NCBI GenBank assembly: GCA_021776095.1
Contig: JAJFGO010000073.1
Span: 1 to 59,678 of the forward strand
DNA from: Kiloniellaceae bacterium
GTDB lineage: Bacteria; Pseudomonadota; Alphaproteobacteria; Kiloniellales; J153
DNA: 59,678 bases
Direction of reading: 5' to 3'
Shown here one piece after another: positions 42,048-53,383 of this stretch. Every line of letters starts with the position of its first letter. Positions within the stretch are counted from its first letter, which is position 1. Made by a program: the position numbers and the translations under genes. The notes under the pieces are model-generated. The model saw only the letters and a program-made list of their open reading frames with translations, ran no database searches and was not told the origin of the DNA.

Positions 42048-44300
42048 TCAGTGTACGTCGGGCGACTGGGGCGCCGCCGGCCGAACGGACCGGGGGCCAT
42101 CCAAAACTTGTCGAATCTTCTCGGCCAGGTCCTTCTGGAAATAGGGCTTGGCGATCCATTCGATCTCCTGGCCGGTTCGCTCGTCCTCGTCCTGGGCGTA
42201 TTCGGAAAAGCCCGAGGTGCGAAGCACCTTGATGCCAGGGAAGCGTTTAAGCGCCTCGCGGGCAAGGTCCAATCCGTTCATGCCACCCGGCATAACCGTA
42301 TCGGTAAAAATAAGATCGACCTTTCGGCCACCTTCGAGCAGGGCCAGCGCCGACGGCCCGTTTTCCGCTGAAACAACCCGATAACCCAGGTTCTCCAGAA
42401 GGGTCAAAGCGGTTTCGCTGACGTCGGCCTGGTCTTCGACGACGAGGATGGTTTCCGAACCGTGCGAAATGGCGTTTTCGCTCTTGGCACGCGTCGCGGC
42501 CTCCGTACCTGGGTCGGCGGCGGGCAGGTATAGTTTCACGCAGGTGCCTTGCCCCTCGGCGGTGTCGATCTCCACATGCCCACCCAATTGCTTCATGAAG
42601 CTAAAAACCGTGCTCATGCCCAGGCCGGTGCCTTTTCCGACCTCCTTGGTGGTGAAGAAGGGGTCGAATATCTTTGCCTTGACCTCTGGGGACATGCCGG
42701 TCCCGGTATCGCCGATTGACAACACCACATAGGAATCGGGTGCGATATCCGGATGCCGGGCTGGAAAACCTCCGGCGAAGTCAGCATTGACGGCTTCGAT
42801 CGTGAAACGGCCGCCGTTCGGCATGGCGTCCCTGGCATTGGCTGCCAAGTTGACGATCATGCTCTGAAGTTGTACCGGGTCGGCCCACACATTCCGCGTG
42901 TCATCGGGCAAAAGTGTATTCAACTCGATCGTTTCGCCCAAGGTTGTCCGCAACAGCGGTCGCATCTCGACGATTGCATCGCCCAGATTTAGGACGGCTT
43001 GTTCAACTTGCCCCTGGCGCGAAAATCTGAGTAATCGGTCGGTCAGCTCTGCCGCGCTCATGGCGGCTTTGAAGGCGATGTCCAAGGATCGCTTGGCTTG
43101 CTCATCGCCACCAATGTAGTCGCCCAAAAGTTCGAGGTTTCCGATAATGGCGGCGAGCATGTTATTGAAGTCGTGCGCCACACCGCCCGTGAGCCGGCCC
43201 AAGGCGTCCATCTTTTGCGACTGGCGAAGCTGATTCTCGACCTGCTTACGGTCGGTGACGTCCTGACTGGTTCCGATTTCTTGCACCACGCGGCCGGTTT
43301 CGTCGAAAACAGGCTCGGCGATTTCGCGCACATGACGGGCTTCGCCGCTCGGTGTGATGGCCCGGTATTCGATTTCTACCCGCTCACCGTGGCGCAGACG
43401 CATGAACGCATCGCGCACCATCTCCCGGTCATCGGGGTGGGTTAGGAAAAAAGATCCGTCTAGGGCTGATGCCTGGGCGATGTATTCCTCGGGGGTCAAG
43501 CCGTGGATACGGGCATGTTCTTTCGAACAGTACTGGCAACGATCCTCGAGTGTGTCCCAAATGTAATAGCCAATCTTCGCGAGTTGGGAGGCTTGACGCA
43601 GCCGCTCCTCGCTCTCGCGCAAGGCGCGCTCGGCTTCGACGCGCTTGGTGATATCGTTTGAAACCACCAGCAATCGAGTCTCGTCGCCGACCTCTAGGCA
43701 TTCGCCGGCAACCAGGAAATCGAGCAGGCGTCCGTCCTTGGTTCGGAACTTGGTCTCGAAGCCGCGCACGGAGCGCTCTTTCTTGATTCGCTCGACGAAT
43801 TCGGCACGGTCTTTGGCCTCGGCCCAGATCTCCAACTCGACCGCCGAATTCGCCATGGCCTCTTTGTGGCTAAAGCCCAAAGTAGCCATCCAGGTGTCGT
43901 TCACATCGAAGTGGGCCCCGTCGTCGAGTCTCGAGATTGAGCACAGTGCGGGACTGGCGTGGAAGGCCCGGGTGAACATCTCATCGCTCTCGCGCAAAGA
44001 CCTTTCAGTCTTCTGTCTGGTCGCGATCTCCGCGCGGAGGTCTTGCATGATTTCTACGCGCTCGCGAAGTTCCCGGCTCGATTCCCGCCACCTACGAAAT
44101 GCGAACCAGGCGAAGCCCAGGGTGCTAAACCCGAGGACCGTAAGTATCTCATCGAGTTCCCATTCCTCGTGCGCGTTGGCCCAAACATGCCATTTCTCGT
44201 TGAGGTCCAGATAGCCGCTTATGCCGAACAGGACCACCAAGACGACAATGCAGACCGCCAAGTCGCGTCTTGCGCTGAAGCGTTTCTGGGTAGCCTTCAA
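42048..44300 (-). CDS. Hybrid sensor histidine kinase
   Basis: A 750-residue inner-membrane kinase. Two N-terminal membrane segments (about residues 13-31 and 51-68) are followed by a coiled coil and two PAS domains (about 100-220 and 228-350). Then come HisKA with the phospho-His in GGVAHDFNNMLAAIIG, HATPase_c (NLAANARDAMPNGG, DTGTGMSPEVK, KGTGLGMSTVFSFM) and a C-terminal receiver with phospho-Asp in LIFTDTVMPGGMNG. It starts at TTG 44300, 11 bases after AAGGA. The single-domain regulator follows 14 bases later. The signal is unknown. Confidence 0.92.
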   Translation of the reverse strand: MKATQKRFSARRDLAVCIVVLVVLFGISGYLDLNEKWHVWANAHEEWELDEILTVLGFSTLGFAWFAFRRWRESSRELRERVEIMQDLRAEIATRQKTERSLRESDEMFTRAFHASPALCSISRLDDGAHFDVNDTWMATLGFSHKEAMANSAVELEIWAEAKDRAEFVERIKKERSVRGFETKFRTKDGRLLDFLVAGECLEVGDETRLLVVSNDITKRVEAERALRESEERLRQASQLAKIGYYIWDTLEDRCQYCSKEHARIHGLTPEEYIAQASALDGSFFLTHPDDREMVRDAFMRLRHGERVEIEYRAITPSGEARHVREIAEPVFDETGRVVQEIGTSQDVTDRKQVENQLRQSQKMDALGRLTGGVAHDFNNMLAAIIGNLELLGDYIGGDEQAKRSLDIAFKAAMSAAELTDRLLRFSRQGQVEQAVLNLGDAIVEMRPLLRTTLGETIELNTLLPDDTRNVWADPVQLQSMIVNLAANARDAMPNGGRFTIEAVNADFAGGFPARHPDIAPDSYVVLSIGDTGTGMSPEVKAKIFDPFFTTKEVGKGTGLGMSTVFSFMKQLGGHVEIDTAEGQGTCVKLYLPAADPGTEAATRAKSENAISHGSETILVVEDQADVSETALTLLENLGYRVVSAENGPSALALLEGGRKVDLIFTDTVMPGGMNGLDLAREALKRFPGIKVLRTSGFSEYAQDEDERTGQEIEWIAKPYFQKDLAEKIRQVLDGPRSVRPAAPQSPDVH

Positions 44301-44493
44301 CCTAGTCGATTCCTTCCAAGCGGCCGTCTGTCCCGAAGCGGCGATCTTTGAGATCGCGCCTCATGAGAAGTGCCGGACGATCTTCCCCGCGACTGCGACC
44401 GGGACCGGGTCTAACCGGCGAAAAACGGCACCTTCTGTCCAAATTCGTTAGCTTACAGGCATTTATGCTTAGGTCATTCTGGTTTACGTCTCG

Positions 44494-47490
44494 TTACTCC
44501 GGCGCGGCGCGGCCGGCCGTTTCGGTCGACGGGTCAAGCGCCTGGGCCGGCGCCTCGATCATATCGACAAAAATTTGATGGATGTGCCGCGCGGTCGAGT
44601 CCAGGGTCGCGCGCAGGGCCGCGAAGTCTTCTGTGCCGGCTGCCCGGGCGAGGGCGGCCTTGAGGGACTCCGTGCCGGTATCGGCGTCGAAGGCCGGCGC
44701 CGCGACCAGACGCAGCATGCCCTGGACTTGGCGCATCAAGCGCGTCGCCTCGATCAAGGTCTTGGCCATAACGGGGTCGAGCAATCCGGCGGTGGCCAGC
44801 TTGGCGAAGGCGCCTTGGGTCGAACCGTCGACGATTTCCGGGTGGTCCTTGGCATGGCGCAGGATAAGGTATTCGGCCAGGAACTCCAGGTCCATCAGGC
44901 CGCCGCGCAGGTACTTCACGCTCCACAGGCTGTCCGCCGGATGTTCCTTCTCGATACGCGCGCGCATCTCCGCGATGTCGCGCAACAGGGCGGCGCCGTC
45001 GCGTGGCGCGCGCAGGATGTCCTGGATGGTCGCTTCGATCCGTGTGCGGAGCGCGGGGTCGCCGGACACGACCCGCGCGCGTGTTAGGGCCATGTGTTCC
45101 CAGGTCCAGGCATCTTGCTTGTAATAGCGCAGCCAACCCGGCAGGGTCGAGGCGACCGGGCCCTTGTTGCCCGAGGGGCGCAGCCGCATGTCGATTTCGT
45201 AGAGTTTGCCTTCGGGCGTGAGCGCGCTCAACGCGCCGATGAAACGTTGCGACAAGCGGCCGAAATACTGGGTCGGGTCGAGCGGCTTGCGGCCGTCGGA
45301 TTGTTCGGCGCCGTCGGCCGCCTGATAGATGAAGACGAGATCGAGATCGGAGGCCACGGTCATCTCCCGCGCGCCCAGCTTGCCCATGGCGACCACGGCC
45401 AGGCCGGGCCCGGGCATGGTGCCGTGGGTCAGCGAGAACTCGTGCAGCACCGGGTCGAGCAGGCCGCGCAGCACGGTGTCGGCGATATCGCTCAAGGCGC
45501 GGCCGGTATCGTCCACATCGACGGCATGGCGCAAGACCTGCACGCCGGCTTGAAAGCGCCGGTCGTTGGCCCAGCGCCGCGCCAGGTCGAGCACATCCTG
45601 ATAATCGCGCGCTTGATCGAGTACGCTCGACAGTTCGCGCGCCAGTTCCTGTTCTGGCGGCATGGAGTCGAAGAAGCCGGGTGACAGCACGGCCTCGAGC
45701 AAGGCCGGGTTGCGGCTTAGGCGATCGGCCAGGCCAGGCGCGCCGCCCATGATCTCGGCCAGCATTTCGAGCAGCCCGGGATTCGCGTGCAGCATGGAAA
45801 ACAGCTGTACCCCGGCGGGTAGGCCGGACAGGAACTCGTCGAACTTAAGCAACGCGTGATCCGGTTGGGTGGTATCGCCCAGCGCTTTGAGCAGTGAGGG
45901 CATGAGTTCGGTCAAGATCTGGCGGCTGCGGGTCGAACGGGTCGCGCGGTGTCGCCCGTGGTGCCAGGCCCGCACCATATTGAAGACCCGTTCGCCGTCC
46001 TGGAAGCCCATGTCGGCGAGCGTGGCCAAGGTGCCGGGCTCCGGCTCGCCGCCGGTGAAAACAAGATTGCCGGTGGTCGATAGGCCGGGTGCTTCCTCGA
46101 ACAGCTCGGCGTAGTGGTTCTCGACACTGCGTAGCACCGCTAAAAGTTCGCCGCGAAATGCCTCGGCGCTGTTGCAGCCCATGAAGGCGGCGATCTGCGC
46201 CAGGCCCGGCTCCTCCTTCGGGAGGGTTTGGGTCTGCTGGTCCTCGACCATTTGCAGCCGGTGCTCCAGTTTACGCAGATAGCGGTAGGCTTCCCGCATT
46301 TCCTGCGCTGTGCTGGGCGCAAAGTGCCCGGCCTCGGCCAGGGCTTCCAGGGCGGCCTCGGTGCCCGGCGCGCGCAGGCTGGGCTCCCGCCCGCCCCAAA
46401 TCAGTTGTTGGGTTTGGGCGAAGAGTTCGATCTCCCGGATGCCGCCGCGGCCCAGTTTAATGTTGTGGCCCAGCACTGCGATCGTGGCGCCGCCACGGTG
46501 GGCGTGGATCTGGCGCTTGATCGAATGAATGTCCTGAAGGGCCCAGAAATCCAGGTTCTTGCGCCAGATAAAAGGGCGCAATTCGGCTAGAAACTCCCGG
46601 CCCAACTCTAAATCGCCGGCAATGGGGCGGGCCTTGATCATGGCCGCGCGCTCCCAGTTCTGACCCAGGCTCTCGTAATAGGTCATGGCCGAGATGTAGG
46701 AAATTGCCAACGGCATGGCGCCGGGGTCGGGCCGCAGGCGCAAATCGGTGCGGAAAACGTAGCCCTCCGCCGTGCGTTCCTCCAGAATACGCACGAGATC
46801 CCGGGTCAGGCGGACATAGCCTTCCTGGGGGCCGCGGCCCCCCAAGTATCGTGTCTTGTCGGGGTCGTACAGGACGATGAGATCGATGTCGGAGGAATAA
46901 TTGAGCTCCCTGGCGCCTAATTTGCCCATGCCCAGTACAACGAAGCCGCAAGCTCGTTCCGGGCTGTCCATATCGGCCAGTTCCAGATCGCCGTTGGACA
47001 CGGCGGCGCGCAATAGATGGCTGAGCGCGGCGGAGACCGCCCAGTCGGCGAATTCCGATAAGGCCTCGAGTTGGCGGGGCAGGGGCCAATGGCCGGAAAG
47101 ATCGGCCAGGGCGATCGCCAAGGCCGCCTGCCGGCGTGCCTCGCGCAACCCGACCATGACCGCCCGGCGCTCCGCCGCCCGGCCCAATTCCTCCTTGAGA
47201 TGCGTGGCAACTTCGCCTAGGACCACCTCTGGGCCTAGGGAGAGGAGGCGCACGCAATACGAAACATCGCTTAGGGCACAGTGAGTCAGGAATGGACTAT
47301 GGCCGAAGACCGCTTCGAGCAAGCGCCGGCCATCCGGGTCGTCGGCCAGAGCCTTGGCAGTTTCGGCCACGCTGGCGGAGTCGATCCGCTCGGCCTTTTC
47401 TCTCCACTCGCTCAAAGCGTGCGCGATGCGCGAATCGTCCCCGGCCGCCGGCAGGCTTTCAGTTGACGCGCGAAAATACAGGTCTGTCAT
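44494..47490 (-). CDS. glnE: Bifunctional glutamine synthetase adenylyltransferase
   Basis: A 998-residue enzyme with two nucleotidyltransferase domains. The N-terminal half removes AMP from glutamine synthetase (active-site GMGKLGARELNYSSDIDLIVLYD). The C-terminal half adds it (AMGKLGAREMTVASDLDLVFIY). Each is followed by a helical GlnD-UR_UTase domain with DLRLRPDP or DMRLRPSG. It adjusts glutamine synthetase activity to PII and nitrogen signals. The ATG at 47490 is preferred over a nine-codon longer frame. It is divergent from the YhdP-like gene. Confidence 0.96.
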   Translation of the reverse strand: MTDLYFRASTESLPAAGDDSRIAHALSEWREKAERIDSASVAETAKALADDPDGRRLLEAVFGHSPFLTHCALSDVSYCVRLLSLGPEVVLGEVATHLKEELGRAAERRAVMVGLREARRQAALAIALADLSGHWPLPRQLEALSEFADWAVSAALSHLLRAAVSNGDLELADMDSPERACGFVVLGMGKLGARELNYSSDIDLIVLYDPDKTRYLGGRGPQEGYVRLTRDLVRILEERTAEGYVFRTDLRLRPDPGAMPLAISYISAMTYYESLGQNWERAAMIKARPIAGDLELGREFLAELRPFIWRKNLDFWALQDIHSIKRQIHAHRGGATIAVLGHNIKLGRGGIREIELFAQTQQLIWGGREPSLRAPGTEAALEALAEAGHFAPSTAQEMREAYRYLRKLEHRLQMVEDQQTQTLPKEEPGLAQIAAFMGCNSAEAFRGELLAVLRSVENHYAELFEEAPGLSTTGNLVFTGGEPEPGTLATLADMGFQDGERVFNMVRAWHHGRHRATRSTRSRQILTELMPSLLKALGDTTQPDHALLKFDEFLSGLPAGVQLFSMLHANPGLLEMLAEIMGGAPGLADRLSRNPALLEAVLSPGFFDSMPPEQELARELSSVLDQARDYQDVLDLARRWANDRRFQAGVQVLRHAVDVDDTGRALSDIADTVLRGLLDPVLHEFSLTHGTMPGPGLAVVAMGKLGAREMTVASDLDLVFIYQAADGAEQSDGRKPLDPTQYFGRLSQRFIGALSALTPEGKLYEIDMRLRPSGNKGPVASTLPGWLRYYKQDAWTWEHMALTRARVVSGDPALRTRIEATIQDILRAPRDGAALLRDIAEMRARIEKEHPADSLWSVKYLRGGLMDLEFLAEYLILRHAKDHPEIVDGSTQGAFAKLATAGLLDPVMAKTLIEATRLMRQVQGMLRLVAAPAFDADTGTESLKAALARAAGTEDFAALRATLDSTARHIHQIFVDMIEAPAQALDPSTETAGRAAPE

Positions 47491-47596
47491 CCTGGCCCGC
47501 TCATATTTTCGGCACACTGCGAGAGCGCCGCGCCAAGGTCAAGGGTAGGGCGGCCGGCAACGCTCAGCGACCGCGACGTGGGCCGAGGCCGGCACC

Positions 47597-50500
47597 GTGA
47601 TTCGCCGGTGTGCGATCGTCTGCGCCGAGGTCCTGATCGGCCTGGTGGCCATTGCGGTGCTTCTGGGTGGCTTGGCGATTTGGCGCCTATCGGCCGGGCC
47701 GGTCGATTTGGATCCCCTGACTCCTAAAATCGAAGCCGCGCTGTCGGATCCCAAAAACGGTATCGCGGTCAACATCGGTAAGACCCAACTGACCTGGGAG
47801 GGCTGGAAGCGGACCGTCGACCTTCATGTGCGCGACGTGCGCGTGCGCGATGCCGACGGGGCGGTCTTGGTTGCGCTGCCGGACGTTGTCCTGCGACTCA
47901 GCCTGCGCGCACTGGTGCAGGGAACCGTCGCGCCGACGGTGGTTGAGATCTTCGGTGCCCGCGTGAGCCTCTTGCGGCGTGAGGACGGAAGCTTTCAGTT
48001 CGGTCCTTGGGACGAAGGCGGCGCGCTGGATACCAGCGGTGCGGCACTGGAAGGCGATTTCTCACACCTGGTGCCCAATATGATCGCGCGGCTTCTGGCC
48101 CGGCCGACGCCCGCCGACCCGCTCAGTTTCCTGCGTGTGCTGCGCATCGTCGGCGGCCGCGTCGCGATCAAGGACCGAAAGCTGGGCTTCACCTGGACCG
48201 CGCCCGTCGCCGATATCGAGCTGCGCCGAGACGACGGCGGTCTCACCGGCCAAGCAGCCTTGACGATCGACCTGGGTGGGCGACAGGCCAATCTCTTCGC
48301 TTTGCTCGACTACTCTAAATCGTTGGAGAGGATCGACATGACGCTCCGCTTCTCGGACTTGGTGCCCGAGGCAATCGTGTCTCTGGCGCCCGGTCTGACG
48401 GCGATCGGCGGTCTGACCATGCCGCTGGCTGGGTCGGCCTCGGTTTCGCTGGACGCCACGGGGGCGCTGCGCGATCTCAGCTTTGACCTTCGCGGCGGCG
48501 CCGGCGCCTACGCACGCGAGGATCTCTTCGCCGCGCCTCTGGCGGTCATGTCTCTTGCCGCCACTGGCACCGTGGTGGCGGCCGAACGCCGCATCACTCT
48601 CGACGATGCCGTGGTCGAGTTCGGCGACGAGACGCGGGCCGGGCCGCAGATCGCCCTGACCGGCACCATGACCAGCAGCTTGGAGGGGTTTCAAGGGGAC
48701 CTGGAGGTTGAGGCGAGCGCGACCGCCCAGAACATCGACATGGCCGAATTGGCACGGTACTGGCCGCTCGGCTTGGCCGACGACACGCGTGACTGGGTGA
48801 TCGAGAACGTAAACCGGGGCACGACCCGCAAGGCCACGCTCGAGGCCGCGTTCGCCGCCCCGGGGGGCGACTTCGCATCGGCGGAACTGCACGCGCTCGG
48901 CGGCACCCTCGACTACGAAGATCTCGCCGTTCACTTCCTGCGCCCCATGCCGCCGGTGACCGGAGTCTCCGGGACCGCCGATTTCGACGACGACCGCTTC
49001 ACCTTTCGGCCCAAAGGTGGCGATCTGGGCGACCTCAAGATCGAGAAGGCGCTGGTCGATATCACGGGCCTGCGCCCGGCGAATGAGATCATGAAGATCG
49101 ACCTCTCGGTCGCGGGGCCGCTCGGCGATGCGTTGACCTTGCTCGATCATGATCGCCTCAAGCTGATTGAAAAGCTGAGTATCGACGCGAGCACCGTCGA
49201 AGGCCAAATAGCCGGGCGGGTTCGCTTCGATTTTCCGCTGCTGAAGGATCTCGATTTTCAACACATCAAGGTCGCGGCCGTGACCGATCTGACCCAAGTC
49301 TCGGCCCGGCGACTGTTGTTCGATCACGATGTGGCGGATGGCAACCTAAAGCTCGTGCTCGACAAATCCGGCATGCACCTGACCGGCCCGATCACCTTCG
49401 CCGGTATCGATATGGACGTAAGCTGGGCCGAGGCGTTCGTCGAACGCAAGGCGGAGCAGACCCGCGTCGAACTCATAGCGAGTCGCATCGACGCGGAACA
49501 ACGCTTGGTCTTGGGAATCGATCTGGCGTCTTACATGGACGGGCCGGTGTCCGCCCATGTGGTGGCGCGCCGGGACCGCAAGAAGAATACCCGGATCGAG
49601 GTCGGCCTGGGCCTGCGAGACGCCCGGGTCGAGCTGCCGTCCGTGCCCTGGCACAAGCCGCCCGGTGTCGAAGGCTCGGCCACCGCAACCCTGGAACTTG
49701 CTGACGACCGGCTTACGAGGATCAGTAAACTGAAGCTGGATGCCGGCACCCTGCATGCCCAGGGCGCGGCGGATTTCGACGAGACCGGCCGGATCCTGCG
49801 CCGTCTCATGCTCGATCGTCTGGCCTTCGACGCCAGCGCGCTGAAAGACGTCGAGATCGATCTGAGCGACAAGACCCCCTGGCTTAAGGTCGGCGGCGGC
49901 ATCCTGGACGCGACGCTGTGGCTGGAAGACGCGGCGGCCTCGGAAGACGCGCAAGCGCCAAGTGGCGACCCGCCGGCGCAAACCGAGGAGCCGCCGATCA
50001 CACCCCTGCGCCTCACCGCGACCAATCTGGACGCTGTCTTCTTTGGTCCTGACCGTTACCTGGAGCATGTGAGCCTTGATGTTCATCGCAGCGAGTTGGG
50101 CTGGGAGAAGGCGTCCATGCGCGGCACGGTGCCGCAGTCTCTGTGGCACTCGCCGAAAGGGACCAGTGGCGCTGATCTGTCCGGCGACAAGCCCAAAACG
50201 GTCGTGATCGATTTCAAGCCGGACGGTCAGGGCGGCAAGCGGCTCTTGGCCACGGCCGAGGATGCAGGCGCGGTGCTGCGCGCGCTCGACATCCTCGATA
50301 CGGTCAACGGCGGGCACTTGATCGTCGAGGGCACCAGCGGCGGACCCTACCCGGCGGCTAAGTTGAGCGGGCGCATGGAGGGGAAGGACTATGTCCTGGT
50401 CGGCGCGCCCAACATGGCCCGGCTCTTGACGGTCGCCTCGCTGACCGGCATCAGCGACCTGCTCAGCGGAGAGGGGATCGGTTTTCAGCGCCTGGTCGGA

Positions 50501-50869
50501 AACTTCACCCTGGAAAACGGCGTCATGGAAACCGATCTGATCCGCGCCTATGGGCCCGCCCTGGGCCTGACCACCAAGGGCACGATCGATTTCGATCGCA
50601 ATGAAACCGCGCTGCAGGGCACCATTGTGCCGGCCTACACGGTCAATCGGATCATCGGCGGTATTCCGCTGCTCGGCCCCTTGCTGACCGGCGGCGAGGG
50701 GGAGGGCATTTTCGCCGCGACCTATCGCGCCAGCGGCCCGGTCGGCGACCTGGACGTCAGCGTCAATACCTTGGCCGCCCTGGCGCCCGGTTTCTTGCGC
50801 TCCCTGTTCAGCGGCAGCAGCGTGGACCCGGGCGAAGCGGGCGCCCTGCCGGAGCGGCAAGACCCCTAG
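47597..50869 (+). CDS. YhdP/AsmA-like protein (DUF3971), 1090 aa
   Basis: A 1090-residue envelope protein of the AsmA/YhdP superfamily. One N-terminal membrane segment (about residues 6-30, [23 protein letters not shown]) anchors it. The rest is a long periplasmic chain of beta strands, with DUF3971 in the middle and an AsmA_2-like C-terminus ([25 protein letters not shown]). Such proteins bridge the inner and outer membranes and move phospholipids through a hydrophobic groove. The start is GTG 47597. Its stop overlaps the tyrS stop by four bases on the opposite strand. Long antisense open frames here are shadows. Confidence 0.9.
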   Translation: MIRRCAIVCAEVLIGLVAIAVLLGGLAIWRLSAGPVDLDPLTPKIEAALSDPKNGIAVNIGKTQLTWEGWKRTVDLHVRDVRVRDADGAVLVALPDVVLRLSLRALVQGTVAPTVVEIFGARVSLLRREDGSFQFGPWDEGGALDTSGAALEGDFSHLVPNMIARLLARPTPADPLSFLRVLRIVGGRVAIKDRKLGFTWTAPVADIELRRDDGGLTGQAALTIDLGGRQANLFALLDYSKSLERIDMTLRFSDLVPEAIVSLAPGLTAIGGLTMPLAGSASVSLDATGALRDLSFDLRGGAGAYAREDLFAAPLAVMSLAATGTVVAAERRITLDDAVVEFGDETRAGPQIALTGTMTSSLEGFQGDLEVEASATAQNIDMAELARYWPLGLADDTRDWVIENVNRGTTRKATLEAAFAAPGGDFASAELHALGGTLDYEDLAVHFLRPMPPVTGVSGTADFDDDRFTFRPKGGDLGDLKIEKALVDITGLRPANEIMKIDLSVAGPLGDALTLLDHDRLKLIEKLSIDASTVEGQIAGRVRFDFPLLKDLDFQHIKVAAVTDLTQVSARRLLFDHDVADGNLKLVLDKSGMHLTGPITFAGIDMDVSWAEAFVERKAEQTRVELIASRIDAEQRLVLGIDLASYMDGPVSAHVVARRDRKKNTRIEVGLGLRDARVELPSVPWHKPPGVEGSATATLELADDRLTRISKLKLDAGTLHAQGAADFDETGRILRRLMLDRLAFDASALKDVEIDLSDKTPWLKVGGGILDATLWLEDAAASEDAQAPSGDPPAQTEEPPITPLRLTATNLDAVFFGPDRYLEHVSLDVHRSELGWEKASMRGTVPQSLWHSPKGTSGADLSGDKPKTVVIDFKPDGQGGKRLLATAEDAGAVLRALDILDTVNGGHLIVEGTSGGPYPAAKLSGRMEGKDYVLVGAPNMARLLTVASLTGISDLLSGEGIGFQRLVGNFTLENGVMETDLIRAYGPALGLTTKGTIDFDRNETALQGTIVPAYTVNRIIGGIPLLGPLLTGGEGEGIFAATYRASGPVGDLDVSVNTLAALAPGFLRSLFSGSSVDPGEAGALPERQDP

Positions 50870-52131
50870 GTCATGGCTGAGGTCTGCACCCGGACCAGGG
50901 CGTGCCGTTTCTTGCCAGCCGATAGCTTGATCACGCCGGTCTCCGAAAGGTCGTTGGGGCCAACCTTCCGGGCCTCGTCGCTTATCGGCACGTCGTTCAG
51001 TCGCGCGCCGCCCCCTTTGATCAGGCGCCGGGCCTCGCCGGTGCTCGCCGCCAGGCCGGCCTCGCGCAGCAACTCGTAGGCCGGAACGCCTTCGTCGAGG
51101 CGCGCCCGCGCGATCTCGATGCTGGGCAGGTCCGCGCCCAAGCTGCCTTCCTCGAAGGTTTGGCGGGCGGTTTGCGCCGCCGCCTCGGCCGCGGCGGCGC
51201 CGTGGCACATCTTGGTGGCTTCGTCGGCCAGGACCTTCTTGGCCTCGTTGATCTCGGCGTCTTTCAAGGATTCCAGCCGAAAGATCTCCTCTTCCGGCAA
51301 CTCCGTGAACAGGCGCAGAAAACGTCCGACATCGCCATCGTCGGTGTTGCGCCAATATTGCCAATAGTCGTAGGGCGAGACCCGGTCTTCGTTCAGCCAC
51401 AGGGCGCCGGCGGCGGTCTTGCCCATCTTAGCGCCCGAGGACGTGGTGATCAGCGGCGTGGTCAGACCGAACAGGTTGACCTGCTCGGTGCGCCGGCCCA
51501 GTTCCACGCCGTTGACGATGTTGCCCCACTGGTCGGATCCGCCCATCTGCAGGATGCAGCCGTGGCGCCGGCTCAGTTCAACAAAATCGTAAGCTTGCAG
51601 GATCATGTAGTTGAATTCCAAGAAGCTTAACGGCTGTTCGCGCTCCAGGCGCAGCTTGACCGACTCGAAGCCGAGCATGCGATTGACCGAGAAATGACGG
51701 CCGTAATCGCGCAAAAAGCTCATGTAATTGAGTTCGTCCAGCCAAGCCGCGTTATCGATCATGATGGCGTCGCTGGGGCCGTCGCCGAAAGTCAAGAACT
51801 GCGAGAAGACCTGTTTGATTCCCGCCATGTTGCTGGCGATTTCCTCAACGCTAAGCAACTTCCGCGCCTCGTCGCGGAACGAGGGATCGCCAACTTTGGT
51901 GGTGCCGCCGCCCATGAGGACGATTGGCTTGTGTCCGCATTTCTGCAGCCAGCGCAGCATCATGATCGGCACCAAGCTGCCGACGTGCAGGGAATCGGCG
52001 GTGCAGTCGAAACCGATATAGGCGGTGACCCGGCCCGCTTTCATTTCGGCATCCAGGGTATCCAGATCGGTGCACTGGTGCAGGAAGCCGCGCTGTACGA
52101 TCTCGCGCAGAAAGATGGAGCGAGGCGCCAT
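50866..52131 (-). CDS. tyrS: Tyrosyl-tRNA synthetase
   Basis: A 421-residue class I synthetase. The HIGH-like motif is HVGSL (after [11 protein letters not shown]), the tyrosine pocket is seen in [18 protein letters not shown] and MGGSDQWGN, and the KMSKS-like loop is KMGKT. A C-terminal S4 RNA-binding domain follows ([29 protein letters not shown]). The ATG at 52131 follows AAGGACC. It is divergent from anmK across a 154-base gap. Confidence 0.97.
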   Translation of the reverse strand: MAPRSIFLREIVQRGFLHQCTDLDTLDAEMKAGRVTAYIGFDCTADSLHVGSLVPIMMLRWLQKCGHKPIVLMGGGTTKVGDPSFRDEARKLLSVEEIASNMAGIKQVFSQFLTFGDGPSDAIMIDNAAWLDELNYMSFLRDYGRHFSVNRMLGFESVKLRLEREQPLSFLEFNYMILQAYDFVELSRRHGCILQMGGSDQWGNIVNGVELGRRTEQVNLFGLTTPLITTSSGAKMGKTAAGALWLNEDRVSPYDYWQYWRNTDDGDVGRFLRLFTELPEEEIFRLESLKDAEINEAKKVLADEATKMCHGAAAAEAAAQTARQTFEEGSLGADLPSIEIARARLDEGVPAYELLREAGLAASTGEARRLIKGGGARLNDVPISDEARKVGPNDLSETGVIKLSAGKKRHALVRVQTSAMT

Positions 52132-52285
52132 CGCCGTTGGTCCTTGTGACTCGTCAGAAATTTTGTATCGGCACAATTTAACCCGCCGTTGGGCCGCAGG
52201 GGCCGCTTGTGGCGGGCAGCGGGATTTATCACAATCGACCGCGCTTCACAAATTCGCCCGCCACGGATCGCTTCCCACACAAAAC

Positions 52286-53383
52286 ATGGCCAAGACCCAT
52301 CTTCGCACCGCAATCGGCCTGATGAGCGGGACCTCCCTCGACGGGATCGATGCCGCCTTGATCGAGAGCGACGGCCACGCCGCCGTGCACTACGGGCCGG
52401 CGCTGACCCGTGCCTACGACCCGGAGTTCCGGGCCCGCCTGCGCGCCGTCCTGGGCGGCCGGGGCGAGGTTACGGAGGTCGAACGCGAGTTAACCCTGCG
52501 CCATGCCCAGGCGGTCAAAGACCTTCTGGCCGAAGCGGGCCGGGAACCGGCGGAGGTGACCGTGATTGGGTTTCACGGCCATACGATCCTGCATGCGCCG
52601 GCTCAGGTCCGGACCTGGCAAATCGGTGACGGGGAGCTGCTGGCGGCCGAGACTGGGATCGATGTCGTCTGCGACCTGCGTGGCCGGGACGTCGCCGAGG
52701 GCGGGCAGGGCGCCCCTCTGGCGCCGCTGTACCACGCCGCGCTGGCGGCCGGCGAAGCGCGGCCTGTGGCGGTGCTCAATATCGGCGGGGTCGCTAACCT
52801 GACCTGGATCGGCCCCGGCGAGGACAACGTGATCGCCTTCGATACCGGGCCGGGCAACGCCTTGATCGACGACTGGGTCGCGGGCCACCTCGGGACGGCG
52901 TTGGACCAGGATGGGGCGCTCGCCAGCTCCGGCCGTGTCGATGAGACGGCCTTGGCGGCTTTGCTTGCCAATCCGTATTTCGCGGTCAAGCCGCCTAAGT
53001 CGCTGGATCGCGATGCGTTCGACCCGGCCGCGGTCGAGGGCCTCTCGGTTGCCGATGGCGCGGCCACACTGACCGGCTTTACCGCGGCGGCGGTGGCTGA
53101 GGGACAACGGCACCTGCCCGCACCGCCCAGGCGCTGGCTGGTGTGCGGCGGCGGGCGGCACAATCCGGCGATCATGGCCGCCTTGGCCGCGCGTTTGGAC
53201 GCACCGGTCGATCCGGTGGAGGCTGTTGGCTGGGACGGCGACGCTTTGGAGGCACAGGCCTTCGCCTATCTGGCCCTGCGCTCCCTCGATCGTCTACCGC
53301 TTTCGTTACCTGGTACGACCGGGGTATCTGAGCCGATGACCGGGGGCGTCTTACACAAGCCGCCGGGCGGCGGCGGTGGCTGA
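52286..53383 (+). CDS. anmK: Anhydro-N-acetylmuramic acid kinase
   Basis: A 365-residue kinase of murein recycling. It opens and phosphorylates 1,6-anhydro-MurNAc to MurNAc-6-phosphate. Hallmarks are the start block AIGLMSGTSLDGIDAALIE, TVIGFHGHTILHAP, the phosphate region AVLNIGGVANLTWI and AFDTGPGNALIDDW, and the C-terminal LVCGGGRHNPAIM. The length is normal. The EamA transporter gene overlaps its last eight bases, so the two are cotranscribed. The frame is open further upstream but the family starts at this ATG. Confidence 0.95.
   Translation: MAKTHLRTAIGLMSGTSLDGIDAALIESDGHAAVHYGPALTRAYDPEFRARLRAVLGGRGEVTEVERELTLRHAQAVKDLLAEAGREPAEVTVIGFHGHTILHAPAQVRTWQIGDGELLAAETGIDVVCDLRGRDVAEGGQGAPLAPLYHAALAAGEARPVAVLNIGGVANLTWIGPGEDNVIAFDTGPGNALIDDWVAGHLGTALDQDGALASSGRVDETALAALLANPYFAVKPPKSLDRDAFDPAAVEGLSVADGAATLTGFTAAAVAEGQRHLPAPPRRWLVCGGGRHNPAIMAALAARLDAPVDPVEAVGWDGDALEAQAFAYLALRSLDRLPLSLPGTTGVSEPMTGGVLHKPPGGGGG

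Noticed and set aside
48062-49327. Second long antisense frame in the same gene
   Set aside because: Same reasons: composition typical of a shadow frame and no start signals.
49346-51400. Long open frame antisense to the YhdP-like gene
   Set aside because: It mirrors the high-GC coding strand, has a Gln/Arg/Gly-rich composition, no ribosome binding site and no recognisable domain. The sense gene has clear YhdP features.
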